A stretch of DNA of 64,000 bases from Limnomonas spitsbergensis (Eukaryota; Chlorophyta; Chlorophyceae; Chlamydomonadales): the NCBI GenBank assembly GCA_037349105.1, contig JAYJMM010000113.1, forward strand, positions 1,364,001 through 1,428,000, in the 5' to 3' direction. Positions 21,208 through 30,815 of this stretch are shown here, in pieces. Under the pieces are notes generated by a model. The model ran no database searches, was not told the DNA's origin, and was given only the letters and a program-made list of their open reading frames with translations. The translations under genes and the position numbers were made by a program. Position 1 is the first letter of the stretch; the number at the start of each line of letters is the position of its first letter.

Positions 21208-24200
21208 TCAAGGAGGGACACATGTTGTAATCCCAATGTATTCCCAATAAGCTTTGAGTGTAGCTCCATCCTCAGTTAGAGCAATAGAGGACTCAAGCTC
21301 CCATGAGTTATGCTCTGGTCCAAATCCTTTCCATTTGACCAGGCACTCACGGGCCTTACGCACGCCGGACCTTCTGTGGTCCAGGATACGTTCAATGGTG
21401 AATGTTGGTAATCCGTCAACGATGACCGGATCCGGGGGCTGCACTCGCCCATCACTCACGTATGGCTTTAACTTGGATACATGAAACACTGGATGAACCC
21501 GCAACGTATTGGGAAGGTCCAGGCGGTATGCCAAGCTAGTGCCAGAAAGCTTTGCCGCAATTGGGAAGGGCCCAATCCATTTAGGCAAAAGCTTAGGAGT
21601 ACTCTGCTTCCCTGAAGCTCGCTTCAGTTTTATGAACTTCGTGTTTAAAAGCACCAAGTCTCCCAGCTCAAAGGAAACCGCACGGTGATGAAGGTCATAA
21701 TAAGTCTTCTGACGTTGTTGAGCAGCCACTAAATGTTGTTTAGCAATGGCTAGATTCTCAGACATGCGGGAAGCAAATTCTGCAGCCGAAGGGACGTTCG
21801 TCCCAACAGGCATGACCGTTAATGGTAACCGTGGGTCCCGGCCGGTATTGAACCGGAAAGGTGTCGTACCAATAGACTCATGGAAAGAGTTATTGATAGC
21901 AAATTCAGCAGTGGCGAGACAACTGTCCCACTCGGTGTGCTCAAGATGCCCGACATAGTGGCGTAGCATATCCTCGAGAACTCGATTCACCCGTTCCGTT
22001 TGACCATCACTTTGTGGATGAAAAGCAGTAGATCGGCTATGTTTGGTACCGATTAACCTTAAGAGTTCAGTCCAAAATTTTCCCGTAAAGACGGAGCCGC
22101 GATCCGAAACCATGTCCAATGGCAGGCCGTGATGTTTCCACACATAATCAACAAATAACTGTGCAGTAGCCTTACTGTCCACAGTAGATTTGCATGGGGC
22201 TAAATGGACCATTTTTGTAAGTCTGTCCACAAAGACGATGATTGAATCAAAACCTTTCTTTGAACGGGGAAGTTGCTGAATAAAATCCATGCTAACCGAA
22301 TCCCAAGGTGCATCAGGAATAGCCAAAGGTTGAAGTAAACCCCCTGGAAGCTGATTAGAGCTTTTATTCCGTTGGCAGCATGCACAGGATCGGACATACC
22401 GTTGAATGTAACCTTTCATGTCAGGCCACGAGAACCGTCGACTGACAGCTCGGTATGTTTTTGTAAAACCCACATGCCCACTGTAGGGTGCATCGTGCAT
22501 CTCAAACAGAATTTGCCTTCTGATGTTTTCAACATCCGGCACCATCAGTTGATGGTTGCGCCACCATAACCCATCTCTCAATTCGAGCACGTTGGTGTGC
22601 TCAGCAATAGAAAACCATGGATCAGATGTATACCCTTGGTGCAAAAGTGACACAATGTCGACTTCCATATCAGTAGTAGGCATGGCATCCTCGCGTATAA
22701 TGACGACAGGGTTGTCAGCTGTTGCTGTCGGTGGAAGTTGAACATCGTCAACAACTGTTGCTTCAAGATCTGGAGACCCCATAGCCCCCCGTTTTCTTGT
22801 TGCAAGAGGAAGTGGCCAGATGGAAGGTGGGACAGTGGCAGCTGGATCCAATCTCGTTTGCCTTCTTGTGACAATTGTTTTGAGGCATGGCATAAAATCA
22901 GGGTGTCGGGATAACGGGTCAGCCACATTAGTGACACCCTGTCGCCATTCCCATTTGAAGTTGAATCGTTGTAAGTATTCACTCCACCGACATTGTCTTC
23001 GCGACAAGTTCGGTTGCGTCTGCAAATGAACCAGGGGGTTGTGATCAGTGATCACTTTGAATTCAAGACCTTCGAGCATGTAACGCCAAGTATTAAGGGC
23101 GTGTATGACTGCCCACAACTCCTGATCCCCGGTGGTCCAGTTGAGTTCTGCAGAGGTAAGTTTCTTACTCTCAAAAGCGATGGGTCGCCCAAACTGAGTA
23201 ATAATCGCTCCGATACCCCGAATGGATGCATCACAGATAACTTCAATTTCCATAGGATTGTTGTAATCTGGCATTGCCAAAACGGGTGCATGAATGAGGG
23301 CTTCTTTGACTTTGTCAAAAGCTACCTGGCATTCTGTGGACCAATCCCACGCAATATCCTTTCGTGTCAGATTGGACAATGGCGCGATCATGGAAGCGTA
23401 GTTTCGTAAGTATTTACGGAAGTAATTGGTAAGCCCTGTGAAAGAACGTATGTCTTTCACCGTTGTCGGGATTGGCCAATTTTTTACAACCTCAACTTTT
23501 GCAGGATCCACCTTGATGCAGTCGGATCCAACGATGTGACCAAGGAATTTGATTTCCTGTTGTTCAAATTGGCACTTTTTGAGTTTGACATAAAGCTTGT
23601 TATCCTCAAGGATCTGCAGGATTTTGCCAAGGTGGATTTCATGCAATGCAGCTGTTTTACTGTAGCAAATAATATCGTCCAGATATACTGCCACAAATTC
23701 ACCTAAGTGTTCTTTGAAGATACGTTGCATAAAGGATTGGAATCCGATTGGTGCATTTTTTAGCCCCATGGGCAAAGTGCGCCATGCATATGTACCGAAC
23801 GGTGTGATAAACTGCGTTTTGGGGATGTCATTTGCATGCAGCGGGAGCTGCCAATAGCCGCTGACCAAATCCATGGAACTGAAATATTTGCAGCCTTGTA
23901 GCTGGTCAAACATATCATCTGCTCTCGGGTGGTATCCCTTCATGGCAATTGTCTGACTATTTAGCATTCTGTAGTCCACTGTAAACCGGAGTGACCCGTC
24001 TGGTTTAGCGGCAAAGACGATAGGACTTCCCCATGGCGATGTGCTAGGGATAATCAGTCCTCGTTTTAGAAGATCGCCCACTTGTTTTTCCACCTCCAGT
24101 CGTTCTACGGGACTTAACCGGTAGGACGGACGGAACACTGGTTTGTTTCCAGGCTCAAGCTGAATAAGTTCTGGGAGAACGTTAAGCTGACCTGGCATGT

Positions 24201-25362
24201 GTATACTATCTTGAAAGACACCGCGGAATTTTTCCAACACTGCTTTTATTTTTGGTGTGGTAGTATTGGGGAACTCGACTTGTGTGGGTCGTGTTTGCAA
24301 ATCCGGATCGTGCAGGTCGGCACAATCTGTAGCACTGACATATGGATGGATACCGGTGTCAATGACATTGACCATGAATAAAGGCACCTTCTTTCGTTGC
24401 AAACGCTTCATTTGAACGTAATTAATCATGGGTTGAACCCCAGTGTCCGGCAAGTCTTGTGACGGGATTGGTGTGAGGTGAGTCACAAAACCCTGGCCGT
24501 TTTTCAGAAGGCAAGTACCATTTTCATAGGACAAAGTAGCTTTTTCTTGTCGAAGCCAATCATCACCTAGGATTACATCCATGGATGGTCCAAGATCCAC
24601 AACAAAAGCATCAATGATTTTTCTGTACCTGATTCCATTGGCTGCCTTGATGCGTATGGTGGCCCGACACCTAGAGTGAGTTGTAGTGTGTGTACCATCT
24701 GCCAATTCAACCACTCTATGATCAGGTAAGCAATGTAACCCGGCATCATCCACTTTTCTTTTATTTACAAAACAATGGGAAGCACCGGAATCAATTGTCA
24801 AATTTGCTGATGAGCCATTCACACTGCCTGTGAATCTCATAGTCAAACTTGGTGCAGTCCTAATGGCTTTCACCTGTACTGGTGAGTAAGCTGGATCAAA
24901 GTAAACTGCCATAGGAAATTTAATCCCTCTAGAACATTTCTCCTCTCCGGATGCTGTTAAATCGTAAAACAAAGGATACCCCTCAGGGTACACTGCCAGC
25001 TTCCGCATGCCTTGCAACAGAGGTTCCCATTCAGCACCTGGCCATTCGGGCACTAAGAAACATGCGGATAGAGAGGATGGATTCCTCCCCTTCTCATCAA
25101 AATATCTACTGATGCACTGGCGTATCAAAGGAAACGGTGGATTGGCCCACACGTGATTATTAACCAATGACTCTGTGAAGAAAGACTTGGCTGGACAACA
25201 GAATGGTTTGCACAGAGCATTAGCACCATCATCATCACTGAACCCATCTAAAGTGAAGAGTTTACCAGTCAACTCTTGCAATCGCAAAAACTCAATTCTA
25301 TTGATCAACCGACCATTCCCATGCGGTTGTTTGCAGGCTAGCTGATGCTCTAACCCGCCTTC
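21208..25362 (-). CDS. pol: Chromovirus Pol: Dam-like segment, protease, RT, RNase H, integrase, chromodomain
   Basis: The frame is open from just after the gag TGA to TGA at 21208-21210. Numbering from the TTG codon at 25308: a segment with NPPF at 56-59 and LVPEWPGAEW at 85-94 resembles retroelement Dam-like N6-adenine methyltransferases; the aspartic protease has DSGA at 173-176; RT has YLDD at 542-545; RNase H spans about 688-800; the integrase zinc finger has H938, H945, C975 and C978; the DD35E core is D1008, D1069, E1105; the chromodomain is about 1303-1355 (LVKWKGF...NSWE). The chromodomain directs integration to marked chromatin in known chromoviruses. There is no ATG near the frame start, so translation must continue from gag. 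Confidence 0.93.
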   Translation of the reverse strand, partial: EGGLEHQLACKQPHGNGRLINRIEFLRLQELTGKLFTLDGFSDDDGANALCKPFCCPAKSFFTESLVNNHVWANPPFPLIRQCISRYFDEKGRNPSSLSACFLVPEWPGAEWEPLLQGMRKLAVYPEGYPLFYDLTASGEEKCSRGIKFPMAVYFDPAYSPVQVKAIRTAPSLTMRFTGSVNGSSANLTIDSGASHCFVNKRKVDDAGLHCLPDHRVVELADGTHTTTHSRCRATIRIKAANGIRYRKIIDAFVVDLGPSMDVILGDDWLRQEKATLSYENGTCLLKNGQGFVTHLTPIPSQDLPDTGVQPMINYVQMKRLQRKKVPLFMVNVIDTGIHPYVSATDCADLHDPDLQTRPTQVEFPNTTTPKIKAVLEKFRGVFQDSIHMPGQLNVLPELIQLEPGNKPVFRPSYRLSPVERLEVEKQVGDLLKRGLIIPSTSPWGSPIVFAAKPDGSLRFTVDYRMLNSQTIAMKGYHPRADDMFDQLQGCKYFSSMDLVSGYWQLPLHANDIPKTQFITPFGTYAWRTLPMGLKNAPIGFQSFMQRIFKEHLGEFVAVYLDDIICYSKTAALHEIHLGKILQILEDNKLYVKLKKCQFEQQEIKFLGHIVGSDCIKVDPAKVEVVKNWPIPTTVKDIRSFTGLTNYFRKYLRNYASMIAPLSNLTRKDIAWDWSTECQVAFDKVKEALIHAPVLAMPDYNNPMEIEVICDASIRGIGAIITQFGRPIAFESKKLTSAELNWTTGDQELWAVIHALNTWRYMLEGLEFKVITDHNPLVHLQTQPNLSRRQCRWSEYLQRFNFKWEWRQGVTNVADPLSRHPDFMPCLKTIVTRRQTRLDPAATVPPSIWPLPLATRKRGAMGSPDLEATVVDDVQLPPTATADNPVVIIREDAMPTTDMEVDIVSLLHQGYTSDPWFSIAEHTNVLELRDGLWWRNHQLMVPDVENIRRQILFEMHDAPYSGHVGFTKTYRAVSRRFSWPDMKGYIQRYVRSCACCQRNKSSNQLPGGLLQPLAIPDAPWDSVSMDFIQQLPRSKKGFDSIIVFVDRLTKMVHLAPCKSTVDSKATAQLFVDYVWKHHGLPLDMVSDRGSVFTGKFWTELLRLIGTKHSRSTAFHPQSDGQTERVNRVLEDMLRHYVGHLEHTEWDSCLATAEFAINNSFHESIGTTPFRFNTGRDPRLPLTVMPVGTNVPSAAEFASRMSENLAIAKQHLVAAQQRQKTYYDLHHRAVSFELGDLVLLNTKFIKLKRASGKQSTPKLLPKWIGPFPIAAKLSGTSLAYRLDLPNTLRVHPVFHVSKLKPYVSDGRVQPPDPVIVDGLPTFTIERILDHRRSGVRKARECLVKWKGFGPEHNSWELESSIALTEDGATLKAYWEYIGITTCVPP

Positions 25363-25365
25363 TCA
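25363..25365 (-). promoter_or_regulatory. In-frame TGA between gag and pol (candidate readthrough stop)
   Basis: Gag and Pol lie in exactly the same frame. The only interruption is TGA at 25363-25365, and the next codons (GAA GGC GGG TTA) remain open into pol. Most Ty3 elements use a frameshift or one fused frame; in-frame stop suppression is known from other retroelement groups. The alternative is a single mutation in a fused gag-pol. This copy alone cannot decide between them. Confidence 0.6.
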
Positions 25366-27426
25366 CTTCCTGTGGTTAGGGCACCCGTATTGGTGCTTGC
25401 CCCCAGTCCACTCGCACCGAGCACACACACCATTGTAGTTGTTGGTGTGACCCTGGTGTTGCTGTTGCTGGTGTGGTCCCTGGCTTGGGCCTCTGCCACC
25501 ACCACGTCCTCCACGTCCCATGTTCTGGTTGGTACCGCCTCGGCCACCGCCACGTCCACCTGCCGGGGGCTGTGGAGCAGGAGGGTAGGGATCTGATTTA
25601 GGCACAACCGTAGCCCCTTTCAGTGAGGTCGGATTTCTTTCTCCCCAAGAAACATTGCGCTTAGGGAAGGGTGCATGCCCTTTATGATCCCCTTTAGGGG
25701 TTGCATGTGAACCCGCTCGTTGTTGCAGGTCAATGGTGATGACATGTTCAGCACACTTCTTCCAATCATTCCATCTGAGACCGGTGACAGGGTCTACATG
25801 TGACAGCTCTTTGTGCTTGTCAGCTAGACCCTTCCAAAACAAATTGAATAGGTCAGGATCAGTAGGGCTAGGGGCACCCGCCCTGTTGATCAGGGTCTTG
25901 ATGGTGTGCACATATTCAGTGACTGATTGGTTGTTTTGCTTGATCTCAAATAGGTCCTGCCGAGCAATCACTGCCCGGTTTGGCTTGCTGTAATGGGAAG
26001 TAAGGCAGTCACAAAATTGTTCCCATGTGATGATTTGTCCCGACAGCTGGATTGGCTTAGCTGTATCGAGGTAGGTATCGAGTGCTTTACCCCCCAACAA
26101 TTGCATACCATGGGCAGGCCAAGCCACCCGGGGAATGAAGTTTCCTGTCATGTAACTTTCAAACACAAACAAAGCATCCTCAATCCGCTCATTTTCATTC
26201 CCATGAAATTTTTGAGGGAGTGGGACTTTGATCCCCCCTCGACCAGGATTGTGACTGGTATTTTCGTGCACCTGTTTCCCCGTATCATTGGCACTAACCT
26301 CCGGTGCAGCGAAGTCCACCTCCAGATCTCCCGGTGCCGCCATGGCGGCCGCCAGCTCGGCGGCCTGCCGGTTGCGGAGATCTTGGATCGCAACCCGACG
26401 TCTGTCCTCGGATGCCCGAAGGCCAGCCACCCGGGCGGACTCCTCTGCTGCCAGCTGCTGGCGTTGGGCCATGCTAGCCGCTCGGTTTGCCTCCGTCTGC
26501 GCGATGACCGCTGCCTGGCGTAGAGTCAGGTTGCGCCTGGCCATGGCGATGGCATCTGCCTCCTCTGCAGCCGCAGCCGCTACTGCTGCCTCCTCTACTG
26601 CTGCTGCTTCTGCTGCCCGCTGAGCTACTGCAGCCGCCTCCAGGGCGCTAGCCCTCCCGTTGGGATCCGCCACCTCGGCGTTCACCCAGTTCATGAGCCC
26701 CACGCAAGCCTCGCCCATCTTGTCCTGGAGCTCTTCTGACTCCTCATCCTCATCCGCCAGGATAATGGCATCCCGGGCGGCAATGAGCAAGTCAAGACCC
26801 TTCCGAGTCAAGCTGATGTCCTCATATGCGGGGATGAGACCCTTGTGCTGCCACTCACTTGAGAGCATGATGTCTACCCATGCCCTCTTGTTCTCCGTGG
26901 CCTTAAGCTCCCTGCTCAGCCACCTTGTTTCATGTCCGTGATCCCTTGACGACCCGGGCGTTGCCCATACTTTTGGGGGTAGGTGCGTCGTAGGCACCGA
27001 TGCCCTGTGTGATGCTGCACGCAAGTCCAGTTGCACTTCCGGGGCTGCTGCTGCCGGGGCCTGTGTTAGGGCGCGAATCACTAGTTGTTTCAGCTCTGCC
27101 ACGTCGTCCCCCATCGTAGCCAGCTTTGCAACGATGGCCGTTTCAAAACGATCCATGCGATCTGCGGCATCCTCTGTGTCCGTTGCGATCTGCAGGAAAC
27201 GCTTCCGTGAGGCTTTGGCTAAAGTGGATAAGGTTAACTTAACGACTCCAGACCTAGGCCCTGTCCGAGGAATGTCAGCATGCCTATCCTGTGTCTGCCT
27301 CATTCTCACCACTTTTTGGGCAGGTCCAGAGAGCTCTTCGCCCTGTCGTTTGCCCGTGGCCGTGTCTTCTGCCTCCTTGGGCGTCGAGGTCGCGCTAGTG
27401 CTCTTTCCGTTTTTATTCTTTGTCAT
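25366..27426 (-). CDS. gag: Chromovirus Gag (687 aa)
   Basis: Starts at ATG 27424-27426 and ends at the TGA described separately. The N-terminal 120 residues are Lys/Thr-rich. Residues about 240-370 are an Ala/Glu/Arg-rich, probably coiled-coil stretch. Residues about 395-570 look like the retrotransposon gag capsid domain (FHGNENERIEDAL, then a helix-rich region with W and LF/FWKGL motifs). The last 118 residues are Gly/Arg (RGG) and Gln-rich and end with a C-x2-C-x6-H-x3-C-x2-H cluster (C668 to H685), an unusual finger in place of the classic CCHC knuckle. Gag forms the particle and binds element RNA. Confidence 0.88.
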
Positions 27427-27651
27427 AGTGATACGATTGTGTCAAGTATATAGGTGTTTGTCTTTCACAGCCTATTTGACTGATCGCCAACGCTGAATCT
27501 GCCTCGCTGGCAGCTTACGCCCTTTCAAAGGTCGCTTGTTCCCTGCCGTGGAAACGAGCCAGGGAAATTTCGTCTTGTCAAATATGAATCTGTTTGTGCT
27601 CTAGCACTGGTTGAGTGTGCTCTAGCACAGACGTGTTCTGACACGCTCAGC

Positions 27652-27852
27652 CAACGTGTCCTGACACGCGCCCGCGAGTTTCTGAACTCGTAGAGGGCTA
27701 AACAACGTGTTCTGACACGCGCCCGCGAGTTTCTGAACTCGTAGAGGGCTAAGCAACGTGTTCTGACACGCGCCCGCGAGTTTCTGAACTCGTAGAGGGC
27801 TAAGCAACGTGTTCTGACACGCGCCCGCGAGTTTCTGAACTCGTAGAGGGCT
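27652..27852 (-). repeat. 51-bp tandem repeat, four copies, in the chromovirus leader
   Basis: Copies start at 27652, 27703, 27754 and 27805 and are nearly identical. Each holds two inverted pairs, ACGTGTTCTGACACG (arms CGTGT/ACACG) and CGAGTTTCTGAACTCG (arms CGAGTT/AACTCG). Each repeat can therefore fold into two hairpins. The length is a multiple of three, so frames stay open across the block on the minus strand, but no coding role is supported. A structured RNA leader is the likeliest meaning. Confidence 0.88.
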
Positions 27853-27926
27853 CTATGAGGAAGATCACCACGCGTAGTGTGACTCCCTAGGTCCGTGTGA
27901 CCGAAGCGAACTCTGTCGCCCCACCA

Positions 27927-27942
27927 CAGCTTCTGTAAACCA
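27927..27942 (-). promoter_or_regulatory. Primer-binding-site candidate
   Basis: One base inside the 5' LTR, the minus strand reads TGGTTTACAGAAGC. A TGG start matches the CCA end of a tRNA, and the position fits a minus-strand primer site. I cannot assign the tRNA, and it is not the common initiator-Met site. Confidence 0.5.
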
Positions 27943-27943
27943 A

Positions 27944-28125
27944 TGTAGCAACCTGAGTTGCTAAAGAATATTATATGTGTATTTCCGTGTAAAGAGCCCC
28001 GCCTCGCTCTATACTGTCTGTGTCTCCATGATATCTCCCTCATCATTCTACACAGTCCATGCTATACCAAGGCGTCCCTTGGTACGTCTTGTACAGCCTT
28101 AGAACCAAGTAGCTGGAACGCTACA
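27944..28125 (-). repeat. 5' LTR of the chromovirus (182 bp)
   Basis: Same sequence and length as the left LTR, with the same hairpins (for example 28065-28084). On the minus strand it should hold promoter and polyadenylation signals. A TATA-like ATATAATATT lies near its downstream end, at about 27968-27977, which is late in a 182-bp LTR, so the promoter assignment stays uncertain. Confidence 0.92.
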
Positions 28126-28130
28126 CGTAT
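28126..28130. repeat. Right target-site duplication of the chromovirus (CGTAT)
   Basis: Matches the uninterrupted target seen in units 7-10 exactly and pairs with CGTAC at 20830-20834. Confidence 0.85.
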
Positions 28131-30815
28131 ATATCATGATGGACGGGCTGCGAGGCACATCCCAACTGGCGGCCTTGAAGGAGGCGACCTGGGCGGTTCA
28201 ATATTTCGCGGACCAATGGTTCCCACGACACCATGTTGATCATGATATGTCCGGCACAACGAAGTTAAAGCCAATCGGCGACCGAAGATTTTGGGACGAA
28301 ATGAATAAAAGCCGAAAGTCCCGGTAGGGGCTTTCTGCGGGAGCCGAAAGAAAAAAAGGGTGACTACGGCCGTAGGCCGCAAGTTATCGACGGTTGGGTT
28401 CGTCCGACGGCCGAAACCTGACTGCGTTTTTGCCGATGTGTCGCAGACGTTTTTTGAACTTACAAGCTCGACCATACAAAAATGGTCGGGTTTGCAAGGG
28501 ATGAAGCATCCGTTTTTACCGGCACCCTCAATGGTGTGGCCAAGCTTTTGAGACATGATATCCCATGGCTGGCTGCAGTCCACTGTGTGGCCCATCTATG
28601 TCATATGATCATGATTTCTGCCAAGAATCACGTCCGTGCTAAGCCATCCATGTTTGATATGAGAATAACAGAACACGGCCGAACAGAAACAAAACCGTTT
28701 CGGCGTCAACCGAGAAAATGGAATTGGCTGAAAGAAAAGTTTGGACCTTCGGATGGTCCAAGAAACGACCAAGACGGTCGAAGGAGAAAAATCGTGGGGA
28801 TCTTTGCCACCTTTCCCGGGTTTCTTTTGGTGTCTTTACTTTTCTTGAACCCTTCGCTCTTTTTCAGGGTTGTTTTCTTTCGGGTGCGAACAACCATCGG
28901 CGTGTCAGTGCGACAACGCACGGTATGCAACAACTTTTTCTAACACCAGCAGGTATCGAACTCGCGACCTCCGCTTGATCAGCATCGTCGGTGCTAGGCT
29001 GTAAGCGACTGACACCAGTACGGCATTAGTCACGGTCGATTGGGTAGGTGGCGGGCGAGAGGTGTCATCGCCGCGCGGCCAAAAAGCTTCACGAATACAC
29101 ATCGCCTACACCCGACGTTGAGTAAAATATAACCACATTGCTAAAGCGCTGCTTTCAATCGAGGCCGCACTTGCGGCATAACACTGCGTTGCCACCCAGG
29201 CCGTGCATGACGGCATCGCCACTCGTTTCGGTATGTAGCATGGGTGGTTGGCCGGCGAGAGATGTCATCGGCCCCCAATTCGCAGCGACTGTAGTAACTT
29301 TTCGAATACATATCGCCTACACTCGACGTTGAGTGCATTAGAATCACAATGTCAATGCGCATCTTTTGATCGCCTGCCCGGTGCCTGCTGAGCGTCGTGA
29401 GCTGTCCAGGCCGGCATAGTAGGTTCTGCTGCGCGTTTTTTTTTTTTTTTTTTTTTTTTTTTTAGTCATTTTTTTTTTCTAGGCACACTTTTTTTACAGT
29501 CTCCCATGAAGGAGATCCCTAAAAATGGCAGTTTCGGCGGTATCCGAAAAGAAAAAGACGACTTTCGGCTGGATCTGAAACTTTAAAAGGGGCGTATAAC
29601 TTACTTGGCCACGTGAGGGTCTCCAAAAGATATACGGTAAGTGAATTCCCACGTGATCTCTCGGTACGCGCCCCGGAAGGTAAGGCAAGAGGCCCATAGC
29701 CGAACAAGCTTTACTTATCCATAATCCAGATAGCAGCCTAACGTGTACGATCTTGTGACCAGCGTGTAGTCACTGAGCTCACCCGTAGGCGTCCGTCACT
29801 CTCGTGAGGAAGAAGTCTGCCACGGATATGAAACGCCTTTCCTGTGTCCTGAAAAAAGGACAACGCGTTTTTTGCCTGACCAGCCAGTCACCAGTTCTTG
29901 CTTATGTTGTTTGCGTTGTGAATCTGATTTTTTGTTTGGAAAGCCAAATTTTGCCCTTGATAGACTGAAAATAGCATTTAGCAGCGACCCTCAACTTGAA
30001 GAGTTGCCAAGTAAAGATCTAGCAAAGCCCCGGCAGTGGAATTCCGGGTAAGCCGTGTGGAGAGACATGACGATCAAAGTTGAGGAATTATAAACCCAAC
30101 TTGATTGTTACATGTGCATTTGGATCAACGGTGGTGGTCGGAACGCGTGCATGCCAAGTGTTGACAGAAGTAAAGTTGTGGATCAGTGGATTGCTGAGTC
30201 CAAGTTTGAAGTGTTTTAGGGATGTATGTACGACGGTAAGCAATTATTGAGTAGCAACGTGACGTGAGATGAGAGGATCTCCGAGCCTGACGTGCGATGT
30301 GAGGAGCGTGGATATTGGAGCCCCATTGCATCAGAAGGTCAGGGAGAGTTAGGGGACACGGCTTAAAGACCGCCATGAAGCATGGTTCTAAAAAGCAGGA
30401 GTGCCAGTGGACCCATCGGAGGATTCCAATTTCAAAAGGGACTGCTTGAGTGTGCTCGCGGTACCAGTGCTCAGGGACATCAAGGTACAGTGATCCAAGG
30501 GGAGTGCGGATCTAGATTGCATGAAGTCCCAACTTAGATGGCGAGCGTTCACCATGCCGCAGTAGGCAAATAACAGAGGCGTGCCAGACCCAAGCTGGAC
30601 CCTGACCAAACCCTACACCAAAACGGACCATGGACCTGGACGGACCCCGACCCTAAGTGGACATTGATCGTGAGAAGACCCTGACCATGAGCAGACCCTG
30701 ACTCCCTCATGCCAACACATAAGGAGCGCGCATGTGACTAACTGCCGCCTAAAGGCCGGAAATCGAGAAACGCCAGGAATTCCGGAACCGGAAAGGAAGG
30801 CAGTACGCAGCTGTC
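28131..30815 (+). repeat. Array unit 6, right part (with nested 728-bp insert)
   Basis: Continues unit 6 after the chromovirus, starting in the transposase-like segment (ATG 28136). It carries the 17-bp subfamily-B hairpin arm near 28316-28338. The nested insert at 28793-29520 interrupts the hairpin cluster. The remainder to 30815 is ordinary unit sequence. Confidence 0.88.
28793..29520. mobile_element. 728-bp insert with AAAAAT target duplication, copy 1
   Basis: Uninterrupted units read GAAAAATGGCAG here. In this unit AAAAAT occurs on both sides (28787-28792 and 29521-29526) of 728 foreign bases. The ends carry a short inverted pair (GGGGATCT near the left end, AGATCCCT at the right end). 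Inside, two diverged direct repeats lie at about 29035-29128 and 29233-29338, sharing GGCGAGAG.TGTCATCG and TCGCCTACAC.CGACGTTGAGT. A minus-strand Pol III B-box-like GAGTTCGATACC lies near 28954-28965. A long T run sits near 29440-29463. It is non-autonomous. Features of SINEs and of small DNA transposons are mixed, and I cannot decide the class. Confidence 0.75.

Larger units (their letters stand above)
27427..27943 (-). other. Chromovirus untranslated leader between 5' LTR and gag
   Basis: A 517-base leader with no supported gene. It contains four 51-bp tandem repeats at 27652-27852 and a single related copy of the ACGTGTTCTGACACGC core just beyond them near 27630. Packaging or translation signals would be expected here, but I cannot identify them. 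Confidence 0.7.
20835..28125 (-). mobile_element. Ty3/gypsy chromovirus, apparently complete, nested in array unit 6
   Basis: A 7,291-bp element on the minus strand with 182-bp LTRs beginning TGTAGC and ending GCTACA, a 5-bp target duplication, a primer-site candidate, a polypurine tract and open gag and pol. The order is protease, RT, RNase H, integrase, chromodomain, which is the Ty3/gypsy (Metaviridae) order with the chromovirus C-terminus. The LTRs are identical as far as I can read, and the frames are intact apart from the TGA between gag and pol. The insertion is therefore young, and this copy may be functional. Additions to the standard set are a Dam-like methyltransferase segment and a 51-bp repeat leader. 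Confidence 0.93.

Noticed and set aside
27652..27852. CRISPR array
   Set aside because: The 51-bp units are contiguous with no unique spacers, and lie in the leader of a eukaryotic retrotransposon. The 42-bp block at 62292 is likewise spacerless.
28134..28595. 153-aa minus-strand frames recurring in several units
   Set aside because: They lie opposite the transposase-like frame and the hairpin DNA, lack any motif, and break in units where the plus-strand pieces persist.
28793..29520. The 728-bp insert as an introner (GT near the left end, TTTTTTTACAG near the right)
   Set aside because: The GT and AG do not coincide with the insertion ends, so splicing would not restore the flanking sequence. 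The host unit is not clearly a gene.
30590..30720. Telomere-like CTAACCCTA in the units
   Set aside because: It occurs once per unit within a GGACC/GACCCTGA-rich tract and never as a tandem telomeric repeat.
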